Source: an uncultured Caulobacterales bacterium (GTDB lineage: Bacteria; Pseudomonadota; Alphaproteobacteria; Caulobacterales; Caulobacteraceae). Taken from it: a stretch of DNA of 64,000 nt. The DNA is taken from NCBI GenBank assembly GCA_903900155.1, contig CAIUMD010000062.1, forward strand, positions 1-64,000. The letters run 5' to 3'. Shown here one piece after another: positions 1-8,842 of the stretch (within the stretch, counting starts at the first letter, position 1; each line of letters opens with the position of its first letter). The notes beneath the pieces were generated by a model, which searched no databases, had not been told where the DNA came from, and saw nothing but the letters and a program-made list of their open reading frames with translations. A program made the translations under genes and the position numbers.

Positions 1-147
1 GTCCAGCCCGCCGTACTTGGCCTTCCACTTATAGAAGGTCGGCGAACTGATCCCGTGCTTCCTGCACAGGTCCGCCACCGGCACGCCCGCCTCCTGCTCG
101 CGCAGGATCCCAATAATCTGCTCTTCCGTGAACCGTGACCGCTTCAT
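1..147 (-). CDS. IS3-family transposase OrfA (partial)
   Basis: Forty-nine codons from an ATG at 147 are visible before the window ends. The product starts MKRSRFTEEQIIGILREQ and continues with a helix-turn-helix containing DLCRKHGISSPTFYKWK, the DNA-binding part of IS3-family OrfA proteins, which recognises the element's ends. In this family a second frame encoding the DDE catalytic domain follows and is joined by frameshifting. It would lie left of position 1. The gene could be intact or a relic; the sequence here is uninterrupted. Confidence 0.85.
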   Translation of the reverse strand, partial: MKRSRFTEEQIIGILREQEAGVPVADLCRKHGISSPTFYKWKAKYGGLD

Positions 148-210
148 TCGTCCGTCCTTTTGGTGCGCGGACTCTAATTATTCCTGGAGGAGTTTCAGGG
201 GGTCACGTCA
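1..210 (-). mobile_element. End of an IS3-family insertion sequence
   Basis: The left edge holds one end of an insertion sequence. Read on the minus strand it begins with TGACGTGACCCCCTGAAACT at 210, the TGA...CCCC type of terminal repeat found in IS3-family elements, and runs into a transposase OrfA start codon at 147. The rest of the element lies outside the window, so completeness and target duplication cannot be judged. The exact terminus at 210 is inferred from the terminal-repeat pattern. Confidence 0.7.
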
Positions 211-348
211 GCCATGATGCTCAGGGCGCAGGCGCGTCCGAAAGGGAGACGGATGCGCCCCCGTCTTTCGCCGCAGGTTCGATTCATCAAATAAAATCAA
301 CTAATTCTAGTCGGCGGCGGTAAGGCCCGCCGCCGAGTGGTCTTGCGC

Positions 349-1389
349 CTATCGCCCCGGCTCGAACCACGACGGCCGCACGACGAACTTCAGGCCCAGC
401 GGGTCCGGCGCGCCGGGATAGTAGTCGGTGCTGATCACCTGGGCGCCTGAGCGCACGGCGACGTCCAGGCGGGTGAGGTCGTGGTTGCGGGCCTCGGTGG
501 TGTCGGCGTCGCTGCGGGTGCGCACGAGAAAGCCCTGGGCGACCAGCGTCTTGATGCGGGCTTCGTCGGGGCGCGGGTCCTGGATGTTGAACACCGCCGC
601 TTCGGCCTCGGTCTCGGCGTAGAGGCCAAACAGCATCCGGCCCTTCAGCGAGGCGTGGCCGGCGCGATAGGCGTCCTCGACGCGGGGATTGGCGTCCAGC
701 ACCAGCAGGACCTTGCCGCGCGCGGCCTCCAGCGTCGGCCAGCCGCCGCCCGTCACGCCGTCGCGCAGGGTGGCGCGGGCGCCGCGCACGTCGTCCGGCG
801 CGATGATCCGGTCGCGGCCGAACGCCTTGATCGCGTCGGCGTCCAGGCCCGCGAAGTCGGCTTCCGTCCACAGCGGCGGATTGGGGATGGCCGGGGTGTT
901 GAACGGCTCTTCCTTGGTGTTGATGAAGAGGATGATCGGCTGGTGGCCGGGATGGGCCCTGGACCAGGCGGCGACCTCGGCGAAACAGTCCGACAGGCGC
1001 AGGCACAGCGTGCGATTGTCGACCACGGGCGCGTGCAGCACCTTGGCGCCGGGCGTCTTCATGATCGCCAGCTTGGTCGGGTCATTGGCGTAGGGGCCCG
1101 CGTAGAGGCCGCCGGCGGTGTCGGCGTAGGGGTCGAATTCCAGTTGGCGCACGCCCAGGTCCAGCTGGGCCTGGATCGGCGGATGGCCGTATTCGACGCC
1201 GCGCGAGCGCTCGCCCATCACCTGACGCTGGTGGGCCAGGGCGGCGGGGTCGAGGTCAGGGCGGTAGCTGTTGTGAGAACCCAGCCATTGCAAGGTGTTG
1301 ATCTTGGCCGGCTCGGCGGCCTGAACCGGGAAGGCGGGGGCCGAGAAGCAGAGCGCCGACAGGGCGGCGGCGAGGAACGGCGAACGCAT
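349..1389 (-). CDS. Ca2+-dependent phosphoinositide phospholipase C-like secreted protein
   Basis: A 346-residue exported protein with a Sec signal peptide at residues 1-24 (cleavage after VQAA). The mature part carries LGSHNSYR with a catalytic-type His near residue 39 and RQLEFDPYAD with acidic metal ligands near residue 84, the pattern of the bacterial Ca2+-dependent PI-PLC family (TIM-barrel phosphodiesterases). It probably cleaves a glycerophospho-inositol-type or related phosphodiester in the periplasm or medium, but the substrate is not shown. It lies downstream of a TBDR gene on the same strand, separated by a likely terminator, so it may have its own promoter. Family assignment is firm, substrate is inference. 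Confidence 0.8.
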   Translation of the reverse strand: MRSPFLAAALSALCFSAPAFPVQAAEPAKINTLQWLGSHNSYRPDLDPAALAHQRQVMGERSRGVEYGHPPIQAQLDLGVRQLEFDPYADTAGGLYAGPYANDPTKLAIMKTPGAKVLHAPVVDNRTLCLRLSDCFAEVAAWSRAHPGHQPIILFINTKEEPFNTPAIPNPPLWTEADFAGLDADAIKAFGRDRIIAPDDVRGARATLRDGVTGGGWPTLEAARGKVLLVLDANPRVEDAYRAGHASLKGRMLFGLYAETEAEAAVFNIQDPRPDEARIKTLVAQGFLVRTRSDADTTEARNHDLTRLDVAVRSGAQVISTDYYPGAPDPLGLKFVVRPSWFEPGR

Positions 1390-1410
1390 GGCGACCTCAT
1401 GAGCTGGAAG

Positions 1411-1450
1411 AAAAAAAACGCGGACCGGACGACGACCGACCAGCCCGCGT
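1411..1450 (-). terminator. Probable rho-independent terminator after the first TBDR gene
   Basis: Read on the minus strand, ACGCGG (1450-1445) pairs with CCGCGT (1423-1418) and is followed by a run of eight T (1418-1411). It lies 50 bp past the stop of the receptor gene. A second, stronger hairpin without a T run (ACGGCCCT/AGGGCCGT, 1458-1482) sits between them. Confidence 0.6.
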
Positions 1451-1499
1451 GAAGTGGACGGCCCTGCTGCGGAGAGGGCCGTCGGGGATGGGGAGAGGG

Positions 1500-4133
1500 C
1501 TAGAACTTGCCGCGGAGCGTCAGCGAGACCGTGCGGCCCCAGTGATAGATCTCCATCGGCTGGTCCTTGGTCTTGCCGTAGATGTAGCGGACCTCGTCGG
1601 TCAGGTTCGAGCCTTCCAAGGTCACCGCGTACTGCGGGGTGATCTGGTAGGAGAGCGAGCCGTCCAGCGAGCCGTAGGCGTCGATATAGGACTGGGCGGT
1701 GGTGGTGCTGCCGATCGAGCTCAGATAGCGCGAACGCCAGAACCAGCCGAGGCGGGCGCTGATCGGGCCCTTCTCATAATAGCCGACCAGGTTGTAGCTG
1801 GTCTTGGATAGGCCCACGAGGTCGTCCTTGATCTGACGATTGCCGGCGAAGTAGTTCGCCTTGCTGTCGACGATGGTGACCGAGGCCTGCACGCCCAGGC
1901 CGTCCAGCAGGCCCGGCAGGAACGAGAGCGACTGGTTGTAGGCCGCCTCGAAGCCGCGCACCTCGGCGTCGCCGCCGTTGACGTTGGACGACAGCAGCAC
2001 GTCGCCGCGGCCCGGCACCTGGATGGTGACGTTCTGGGCGGTGATGTAGTTGTCCATCGTCTTGATGAAGACGGCGGCGGTCATGGCCGTGGTCGGGGCC
2101 GGGTACCATTCCAGCGAGGCGTCGTACTGGTCGGCCAGGAACGGATCCAGGTCCGGGTTGCCGCCCGAGGCCGTCGGCGAGTCGCGGCTGACGCTGATGC
2201 GCGGGGCGCTGTCGGTGACGTTCGGACGGTTGACGACGCGCGAGGCCGACAGGCGGCCGACCAGGTCGTCACGCAGGTCGAACTTCACGTTCAGGCTGGG
2301 CAGCCAGTTCTTGTATTCCTTCAGGTAGCCGACCGGCACCGGGGTCGAGCCGCTGGTCAGGGTGCCCGAAGCCAGCTGTTTGGTCTCGGCATAGCGCACG
2401 CCGACATTGCCGCTGACCGGGATGGAGCCCAGGTCGAACTTGAAGTCGCCGCGCACATAGGCGCTGTGGATCTTCTGGTCGACGATGAACGAGTTGCGCA
2501 GGTCGGCCGCCGACCACGGCTGGGCCGCGACCGCCGGGGTGTAGAGACGGTTGTAGTAGGCGTCGCGGGTCGGGCTGACCCAGCTGCGTGGCGTATTGCC
2601 GGCGAAGTCCTTCAGGAAGCCCGAGAACGGCATCGGCTCGTAGAAGCTGGCGCCCAGCGTGCTCAGCGGCACGTTCAGGATGTCGTTCAGCACCCAGTCG
2701 CGACGCAGGTACGTGCGGTTCATGTTGTGCTGTTCGACGCCGAACGCGATCTTGGTCAGCGGGCTGTCGAACACGCGCGAACCGTCCAGGCGGAAAGTCT
2801 CGTCGCTGTCGCGCGAGTCCTTCCAAGTGTAGTCGAACGCCTGGCCGACATAGTTGGCCGGGTTGTTGTAGTCGACCGGCGTGGTCAACTGCGGGATCGC
2901 CGTGTAGCCGCGCGAGAAGTCGTAGGTCAGCGGCGCGAAGAAGGCGATGCGGTTGCGCGTCGTGGCCTTGCCGTCCGGATGGTAGCTGCGGGCGCGCGAG
3001 TAGCCGTATTCGGCGTTGAAGCTCCAGGCGCCGGGCGTCCAGGCCTGCTTGACGCCGAAGACCGTCAGATCATGGCGGTTCAGGCTGGTCTCGCGCGAGC
3101 CCATCCAGCGGACGTTGTTGATCGTGCCGCCGACCACGGTGTCGCCGACGACCTTCTGGCTGCCGGCCACGAACTGCGGGACCGCGAAGGTGGTGTCGTC
3201 CGGATAGATGTCCAGGCCGAACTCGTCATAGTCGACGTCCAGGCGGGTCACCAGCACGTCCACGTCGGTCTGGAAGTCGCTATTGGGCTTCCACTGCCCC
3301 GACACCGCGCCCGAATACAGCTTGCGATGCTCGGTCTCGATGGTCGGACGGGTGCGCGAGGGCGTGTAGAAGCCGTTGCCCAGCACTGAAGTGAACTTGT
3401 TGAGGTTCCAGCCGACTTGATACAGGCGGTCGTTGCGGACGTGGCGCTCGTCATAGAGGCCCGAGGCCAGGATGCCGATGGTCTTGTCGGCATTGGTCCA
3501 GCTGCCCAGGCCCGAGACCGACGGATCGGCCTTCTTGCGCACGTCGCCATAGGTTTCGCGCACCGAGAAGGCGGCCTTCTTGCCCAGGTCGAACGGCTTG
3601 AAGGTCTTGATGTTGATGTTGCCGCCCAGGGCGCCTTCGTCCATGTCGGCGGTCGGGGTCTTCACGACCTCGATCTGCGAGATCAGCTCGGTGGGCAGAA
3701 CTTCGAAACGGAACTGACGGCCCTTGGCGCCGCCGTTCTCGATCAGGTCGTTGACGGCGATCGAGCGGCCGTTCAGCTCGGTATATTGGAACTGCGGACC
3801 CAGGCCCCGGACGCTGACATAAAGGCCCGCGCCGCGCTGGCGGTCGATGGTGACGCCGGTGACCAGCTGCAGTGCGTCGGCGGCGTTGCGGGTCGGGAAT
3901 TTGCCGATGTCCTCGGCGTTGACGGCGTCCAGGCCGTAGTCGGCCGAGCGCTTCAGCTGGGCGGCGGCCTGCAGGCTCTTGCCGTACGAGGTGATGACGA
4001 CCTCGTCGACGGCGTTGGACGCATCGGCGGCGGCCGGTGTGTCGGCCGCGAAGGCCTGGCCGGCGCCCAAGGCGGCGAAGGCCAGGATGGCGACGGCGCC
4101 CGCGCAGCGGGCGGGCTTGGTGGAGCGGATCAT
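1500..4133 (-). CDS. TonB-dependent receptor (TonB-Xanth-Caul type, no STN domain)
   Basis: An 877-residue outer-membrane receptor. Residues 1-29 form a signal peptide (cleavage after AFA). A TonB-box-like stretch DEVVITSYGKSL near 43-54 is followed by a plug domain with IGKFPTRNAADALQLVTGV and LYVSVRGLGPQFQ, then a beta-barrel ending WGRTVSLTLRGKF with the terminal Phe typical of outer-membrane barrels. It imports a ligand across the outer membrane using TonB energy; the ligand is unknown. It is closely similar along its length to the receptor encoded at 5827-8673 but lacks the N-terminal signalling domain. It follows the FecR gene by 132 bp, where the motif at 4245-4260 may be its promoter. 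Confidence 0.93.
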   Translation of the reverse strand: MIRSTKPARCAGAVAILAFAALGAGQAFAADTPAAADASNAVDEVVITSYGKSLQAAAQLKRSADYGLDAVNAEDIGKFPTRNAADALQLVTGVTIDRQRGAGLYVSVRGLGPQFQYTELNGRSIAVNDLIENGGAKGRQFRFEVLPTELISQIEVVKTPTADMDEGALGGNINIKTFKPFDLGKKAAFSVRETYGDVRKKADPSVSGLGSWTNADKTIGILASGLYDERHVRNDRLYQVGWNLNKFTSVLGNGFYTPSRTRPTIETEHRKLYSGAVSGQWKPNSDFQTDVDVLVTRLDVDYDEFGLDIYPDDTTFAVPQFVAGSQKVVGDTVVGGTINNVRWMGSRETSLNRHDLTVFGVKQAWTPGAWSFNAEYGYSRARSYHPDGKATTRNRIAFFAPLTYDFSRGYTAIPQLTTPVDYNNPANYVGQAFDYTWKDSRDSDETFRLDGSRVFDSPLTKIAFGVEQHNMNRTYLRRDWVLNDILNVPLSTLGASFYEPMPFSGFLKDFAGNTPRSWVSPTRDAYYNRLYTPAVAAQPWSAADLRNSFIVDQKIHSAYVRGDFKFDLGSIPVSGNVGVRYAETKQLASGTLTSGSTPVPVGYLKEYKNWLPSLNVKFDLRDDLVGRLSASRVVNRPNVTDSAPRISVSRDSPTASGGNPDLDPFLADQYDASLEWYPAPTTAMTAAVFIKTMDNYITAQNVTIQVPGRGDVLLSSNVNGGDAEVRGFEAAYNQSLSFLPGLLDGLGVQASVTIVDSKANYFAGNRQIKDDLVGLSKTSYNLVGYYEKGPISARLGWFWRSRYLSSIGSTTTAQSYIDAYGSLDGSLSYQITPQYAVTLEGSNLTDEVRYIYGKTKDQPMEIYHWGRTVSLTLRGKF

Positions 4134-4244
4134 GTATCCCCCGATCTGTCTCTGTCCGGCCCGCGGGGAGGCGCGGGTCGGAGGAGAAGAACGAAGGCGC
4201 GATCACGTGACCTCAGTCGAAGGTCGGTGAATTATTTGCGACGA

Positions 4245-4260
4245 CCTGTTGAAAAGTCTC
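4245..4260 (-). promoter_or_regulatory. Candidate ECF-sigma promoter element before the TBDR
   Basis: On the minus strand this reads GAGACTTTTCAACAGG. A similar element, GAAACTTTTTTCGAGG, occupies the same position (between a FecR gene and a receptor gene) in the second signalling operon at 40252-40267. The shared GA-R-ACTTTT core suggests a promoter element for FecI-type sigma factors. This rests on only two examples. Confidence 0.3.
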
Positions 4261-4265
4261 GGCTT

Positions 4266-5252
4266 TTATCCGCGTCCGGAGAACCTGGCGGCGGGCGAGA
4301 TGGTCAGGCCGCCGCCCGGCGTCACCCGGGCGCTCACCGGCAGCAGGGCCTCCAGGGCCGCGCCGACATCGTCCATGCGCTGGATGCGCAGGGAACCCGA
4401 CAGGCGCAGGTTCGCCAGGCTCGGATCGGTCAGCTCGACCGGGCGGCCTGCCGCGCGCGATAGGCGCTCGGCTGCCTGGGCCAGGGTCACGCCCGTCAGC
4501 ACCACGCGGCCGTCGGTCCAGGCCGCATCGCCGGCCACGTCGCCCGATTGGACGGCGCCGACGGTCGGCGCGGTCTCCACATAGCGCTCGCCGGGACGCA
4601 GGATCACGCTGGGCGCGCCGGCCTGGCTGACGCGCAGCGAGCCTTCGACCAACGACACCGTCAGGCGGCTGCCGCCGGCGACGTTGAAGCGGGTGCCCAG
4701 CACCGTCAGGGTTCGGCCCGAGGCGGCCACCGCGAACGGCCGCCTGGCGTCGTGGCTGACCTCGAAATAGGCGTCGCCGCGCTGCAGCGAGACGTCGCGC
4801 GCGCTCCGGGCGAAGCGGGTCTCCAGACGACCGCCGGGGCTCAGCACGACGCGGCTGCCGTCGGCCAGGGTCAGGCGGGCGGCCTCGTGCTCGGGGGCGG
4901 TGTAGAGGCGGGTCCGGGGCTGCAGGCTGATGGCCACGCCGACGGCCAGGCACGCGGCGATCGCCAGGCCCACGGCGGCCGCGACCGGCCGGCGGCCCAG
5001 CCACGAGGTCGGGCGGTCCAGCCCCGCTTGCCGGCGGGCCGACTGGCGCATGGCGCGCACGGCCGGGTCGTCGGCCGCCAGGCCCATGGCCATCCAGGCC
5101 TCGCGCGTGCGGGCGATCTCCTCGCGCGCCGCCGCCGATTCCAGCGCCCAGGCGTCCAGCACGGCCTGCTCGTCCGAGGTCAAGGGACGGGTCAGGCTGG
5201 CGGCGAGAAGCTGACCCGGCTCGGGCGGGTCGTTGTCGTAACTAGTCGTCAT
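4266..5252 (-). CDS. FecR-family anti-sigma factor
   Basis: A 328-residue inner-membrane regulator. Residues 1-85 are the cytoplasmic sigma-binding part, 89-110 form one transmembrane helix, and about 115-205 are the FecR domain (LTLADGSRVVLSPGGRLE, then GDAYFEVSHD and VLGTRFNV). The C-terminal region (LTGVTLAQAAERLSRAAGRP) resembles the STN-like tail of such proteins, which contacts the receptor's signalling domain. The ATG at 5252 overlaps the sigma-factor stop as ATGA, showing translational coupling. It should hold the sigma factor inactive until the STN-bearing receptor binds ligand. A longer frame extends upstream inside the sigma gene but is not coding. Confidence 0.92.
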   Translation of the reverse strand: MTTSYDNDPPEPGQLLAASLTRPLTSDEQAVLDAWALESAAAREEIARTREAWMAMGLAADDPAVRAMRQSARRQAGLDRPTSWLGRRPVAAAVGLAIAACLAVGVAISLQPRTRLYTAPEHEAARLTLADGSRVVLSPGGRLETRFARSARDVSLQRGDAYFEVSHDARRPFAVAASGRTLTVLGTRFNVAGGSRLTVSLVEGSLRVSQAGAPSVILRPGERYVETAPTVGAVQSGDVAGDAAWTDGRVVLTGVTLAQAAERLSRAAGRPVELTDPSLANLRLSGSLRIQRMDDVGAALEALLPVSARVTPGGGLTISPAARFSGRG

Positions 5253-5839
5253 TCTGGGTTGGCCTCGATCGCCTCGCGCAGTCGCGCCAAGGCGTTCATC
5301 ATGTGCTTCTCGACCGTGCTGACCGAGAGGCCCAGACGCCGGGCCGCCTCGGCCTGGGTCAGGTTCTCGAAGCGGCAGAGCACGAAAACGGAGCGTGCGT
5401 TGGGGTGCAGGTCGTCCAGCGCCGCCACCAGCCGCGCCAGCCGCTGGCGGCCGGCCAGGGCGGCCTCGACCGAGGGCTCGTCGGCGGGCAGGCCCGGATC
5501 GACCTCGACATGGTGCTCCTGGCGACGGGAGCGGCGATGGCGCTCGTGGTCGACCAGGGCGTTGGAGGCGACGGTGAACACCAGGCCGTCGGGATTGTCC
5601 CAGCGCAGGTGCGAGAAACGGCGCGACAGTCTCATGAAGACCTCCTGCGTCAGGTCCTCGGCGTCCTCGACGCCCAGGGATCGTCTCCGGAAGAACCGCT
5701 GCAGCGGGCGGCGATAGCGCGCCACCAGGCTGTCGAAGCGCGGGGCGTCGCGCGCGGCGTCCTTCTCGGGCGCGGCGGCGGCGTCGCCGGGCGGCTCGCC
5801 CTGGATCGGCGCGCCGTCTTCTAAGGTCAGAACGCCCAT
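5249..5839 (-). CDS. ECF RNA polymerase sigma factor (FecI-like)
   Basis: A 196-residue sigma-70 family protein. Region 2 (about residues 34-100) contains VEDAEDLTQEVFMRLSRR, the core-binding and -10 recognition helices. Region 4 (about 135-185) contains the helix-turn-helix LTQAEAARRLGLSVSTVEKH. Its start overlaps the 3' end of the upstream STN receptor gene by 13 bp and its stop overlaps the FecR start by 4 bp, so receptor, sigma and anti-sigma form one transcription unit. It is predicted to activate this operon, including the downstream receptor, when FecR releases it. Confidence 0.92.
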   Translation of the reverse strand: MGVLTLEDGAPIQGEPPGDAAAAPEKDAARDAPRFDSLVARYRRPLQRFFRRRSLGVEDAEDLTQEVFMRLSRRFSHLRWDNPDGLVFTVASNALVDHERHRRSRRQEHHVEVDPGLPADEPSVEAALAGRQRLARLVAALDDLHPNARSVFVLCRFENLTQAEAARRLGLSVSTVEKHMMNALARLREAIEANPE

Positions 5840-8673
5840 CGCAGCCTCGCGGACAGATAGCGGCCCCAGTGATGAATCTCCATCGGCTGGTCGCGACTCT
5901 CGCCATAGACGAAGCGGCGCGCGTCGGCCAGATTCACGCCTTCCAGCGACAGGGTGGTCGTACGATTGACCCGCCAGGAGGCGGCGCCGTCCAGCGAGCC
6001 GAACGCAGCGGTGGTCGAGGGGGCGGTGATCGAGCTGCCGATCGAGGTCAGGTACGCCCCGCGCCAGTTGTAACCCAGCCGCACCGAGGCGCGGCCCTTT
6101 TCGTAGAACACCACGGCGCTGTAGGTGGCGCGCGACAGGCCCAAGAGCGCGTTGCGGATCACCCGGTCGCCGGCGAAATAGTTGGCCTGGCTGCGCACCA
6201 GGGTGGCGGCGGCCTGCACGCCCAGGCCATCGAACGGCGCGGGGGCCTCGCGGAACACCCGGCTGAACGAGGCCTCCAGCCCCTGGATCCGCGCCTGGCC
6301 GCCGTTGACATTGGTCGACAGCAGGATCTGGCCGCGGCCGGGCGCCTCAATGAAGATGTTCTGAGCGGTGATATAATTGTCCAGCCGCCGGTCGAAGACG
6401 GCCAGGCTGACCGCGCCGCCCTTGGGGATATACCACTCCAGCGACACGTCCAGCTGGGTGGCCAGGAACGCCGCCAGGTCCGGATTGCCGCCGTTGGCCG
6501 TCGGGGTGTCGCGGGCCAGGCTGATGCGCGGGGCGTTGTCGATGACGTTGGGCCGGTTGACCACGCGCGAGGCGGCCAGGCGCAGCAGGACGTCGTCGGC
6601 CAGGTCGATCCGCAGGTTGGCGCTGGGCAGCCAGTTGCCGTAGTCCTTGCGCCACTGGGCGGGCAGGGGATCATCGCCGCTGGAGACGACGCCGATCGAG
6701 GTCTGACGTGTGCTGGCATAGCGCAGGCCGACATCGCCGCTGATCGGTCGGTCCAGCAGCGTGGCCTTGAAGTCGTAGCGGACATAGGCCGAGCGGATCG
6801 CCTCGCGCACCACGAACGAGTTGCGCAGGTCGGCCAGGGACGGCGCCTGCGCGGCGATGTCGGGCGTGTAGAGCCGGTCGTAGAACGCCCGGGCGTCCGG
6901 CGCGACCCAGCGGCGCGGCAAGTCGGCCGGCGTCCCCGACAGGAAGTCGGAGAACGGGGTCTGGCCGTAGTACTCCGGACCCAGGCTGACCAGCGGGACG
7001 CCGACCAGGGTGTTCAGGTTCCAGTCGCGCCGGCGGTAGTCGCGCTTGCGGATATGGCCCTCGGCGCCGAACGTCAGGCTGCCACGGCCAAGGTCCCGCT
7101 TCGCATCCAGTCGGTAGAGCTGGTCGGTGTCGCGCGAGTCCTTCCACGTATAGTCGAAGGTTTGGCCGGCGAAGCTGGCGGGGTTGGCGTAGTCGACGGT
7201 CGTGCGCAGCGTCGGGCCGCCGCTCAGGCCGTGACTGAAGTCGTATTCCAGCGGCGCGAAGAAGGCGACGCGGGCCCGCACCGTGCCGCGGCCGTCCGGG
7301 TGATAGCTGCGGGCGCGGGAGAAGGCGTAGTCGGCGTCGACCGTCCAGGCGCCGCGCAGCCACTGCTGGCGGACGCCCAGCGCCGCCAGGTCATGGCGGT
7401 TCAGGCTGCGCTCCTGCGAGGCCATCCAGCGGGCGCCGCCGATCACGCCGGCCTGCACGGTGTCGCCCTTGACCGCCTGGCTGCCCGCCACGAACCACGG
7501 GCTGGAGACCGAGGCGTCGTCCGGATAGATGTCGAGGCCGTACTCCTGGTAGCGGGCGTCCAGCCGTGTCGCCAGGAGGTCGATGTCCAGGCGCCAGTGG
7601 GGCGAGGGCCGCCATTGCAGGGTGAAGTCGCCCGAGACCGTGCGGCGGTCCTCCAGCTCGATCGTCGGCCGCGTGCGGGTGGGCGTGTAGAGGCCCGGCC
7701 CCAACACTGAAGTGAAGCGGTTCAGGTTCCAGCCGGTCTGGTAGAGCCGGTCGTTGCGGATGCGACGCCGATCGATCACCCCGCCCGCCAGAAGGCCCAG
7801 GCGCCCGCTGTCGTCGACCCAGCTCCACACGCCCGATACGGACGGGTCCGGCTTGCGGGCCTGGCCCTCCGAGGCGCGCACCGAGAGCACCGAGCGGCGC
7901 CCGCGCTCCAGCGGCTTGAAGGTGCGCACGTCGATATTGCCGCCCAGGGCGCCTTCGTCCATGTCGGCGGTCGTCGACTTGGCGACCTCGATCCGGTCGA
8001 TGACGTCGGCGGGCAGGACCTCGAAACGGAACTGCCGGCCCCGGAAGCCGCCGTTCTCGACAAGGTCGTTCAGGGCGATCGGGCGGCCGTTCAGCAGCAC
8101 GTTCTGGAACTGCGGGCCCAGGCCCCGGACGCTGACATAGAGGCCCACGCCCCGGTGCCGCTCCAGGCTGACGCCCGGCGCCAGCTGCAGGGCCTCGGCG
8201 GCGTTGGCGGCGGGCAGGCGGGCGATGTCCTCGGCGCTGACGGCGTCCATCACATAGGCCGCGGCGCGCTTGGCCCTCAGGGAGTTGTCGAGGCTGGCCG
8301 CATAGGCGGCCGTGACGGTCAGGGGCTCGACCTCGCTGGTTTGTGGCTCTGGAGGCGGGGTGATGGCGGGCGCCGGAGCAGCTGTCGGCGAGCCGATGCG
8401 TTCGAGTACGAAGACGCCGCGACGCACCTCGCGAACCCGGGCGCCCGCGCCGACCAGCAGCGCCTCGATCGCCGCGCGCGGCGACAGCCCCGGCGGCGGT
8501 GCGGCGCGGCCGGGACGGCCGGCCACCAGGTCCGGGGTGTAGAGGATCAGCACATCGCGCTGGGCGGCAAGCCGGGTGAGGCTCTCACCGAGGCTGGCGG
8601 GCGAGGCGGCCATCGCCCCCGGTGCGACCAGGACGGCGACCCCGATCACACAGGTGCGGAGACGGGAGGACAT
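5827..8673 (-). CDS. TonB-dependent receptor with N-terminal STN signalling domain
   Basis: A 948-residue transducer-type receptor. Residues 1-22 are a signal peptide (cleavage after AMA). Residues about 30-92 form an STN domain (LAAQRDVLILYTPDLVAG ... RRGVFVLER), followed by a Pro/Ala-rich linker, a TonB-box-like EPLTVTAAYAASLD, the plug (IARLPAANAAEALQLAPGV, LYVSVRGLGPQFQ) and a barrel ending in Phe. STN domains relay ligand occupancy to FecR proteins, matching the sigma/anti-sigma genes directly downstream. Plug and barrel match the receptor at 1500-4133 almost throughout, so the two arose by duplication and probably take the same or related ligands. Confidence 0.93.
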   Translation of the reverse strand: MSSRLRTCVIGVAVLVAPGAMAASPASLGESLTRLAAQRDVLILYTPDLVAGRPGRAAPPPGLSPRAAIEALLVGAGARVREVRRGVFVLERIGSPTAAPAPAITPPPEPQTSEVEPLTVTAAYAASLDNSLRAKRAAAYVMDAVSAEDIARLPAANAAEALQLAPGVSLERHRGVGLYVSVRGLGPQFQNVLLNGRPIALNDLVENGGFRGRQFRFEVLPADVIDRIEVAKSTTADMDEGALGGNIDVRTFKPLERGRRSVLSVRASEGQARKPDPSVSGVWSWVDDSGRLGLLAGGVIDRRRIRNDRLYQTGWNLNRFTSVLGPGLYTPTRTRPTIELEDRRTVSGDFTLQWRPSPHWRLDIDLLATRLDARYQEYGLDIYPDDASVSSPWFVAGSQAVKGDTVQAGVIGGARWMASQERSLNRHDLAALGVRQQWLRGAWTVDADYAFSRARSYHPDGRGTVRARVAFFAPLEYDFSHGLSGGPTLRTTVDYANPASFAGQTFDYTWKDSRDTDQLYRLDAKRDLGRGSLTFGAEGHIRKRDYRRRDWNLNTLVGVPLVSLGPEYYGQTPFSDFLSGTPADLPRRWVAPDARAFYDRLYTPDIAAQAPSLADLRNSFVVREAIRSAYVRYDFKATLLDRPISGDVGLRYASTRQTSIGVVSSGDDPLPAQWRKDYGNWLPSANLRIDLADDVLLRLAASRVVNRPNVIDNAPRISLARDTPTANGGNPDLAAFLATQLDVSLEWYIPKGGAVSLAVFDRRLDNYITAQNIFIEAPGRGQILLSTNVNGGQARIQGLEASFSRVFREAPAPFDGLGVQAAATLVRSQANYFAGDRVIRNALLGLSRATYSAVVFYEKGRASVRLGYNWRGAYLTSIGSSITAPSTTAAFGSLDGAASWRVNRTTTLSLEGVNLADARRFVYGESRDQPMEIHHWGRYLSARLRWAF

Positions 8674-8842
8674 GCCCGGCGTGGCGGCCCAAGGCTGAAA
8701 CTGCGGCTTCCTTAGCGACCGCTTATGACAGTCGGGCGACAGCTTGCGCCTCCACGCCAGCGACGCGCGTCGGCAAGTTCTTCGTCGACTGTTGCTGGAC
8801 CAGCAGGAGAGTGGCGAGAGCGAGCATCGCGGCCGTATGAGG

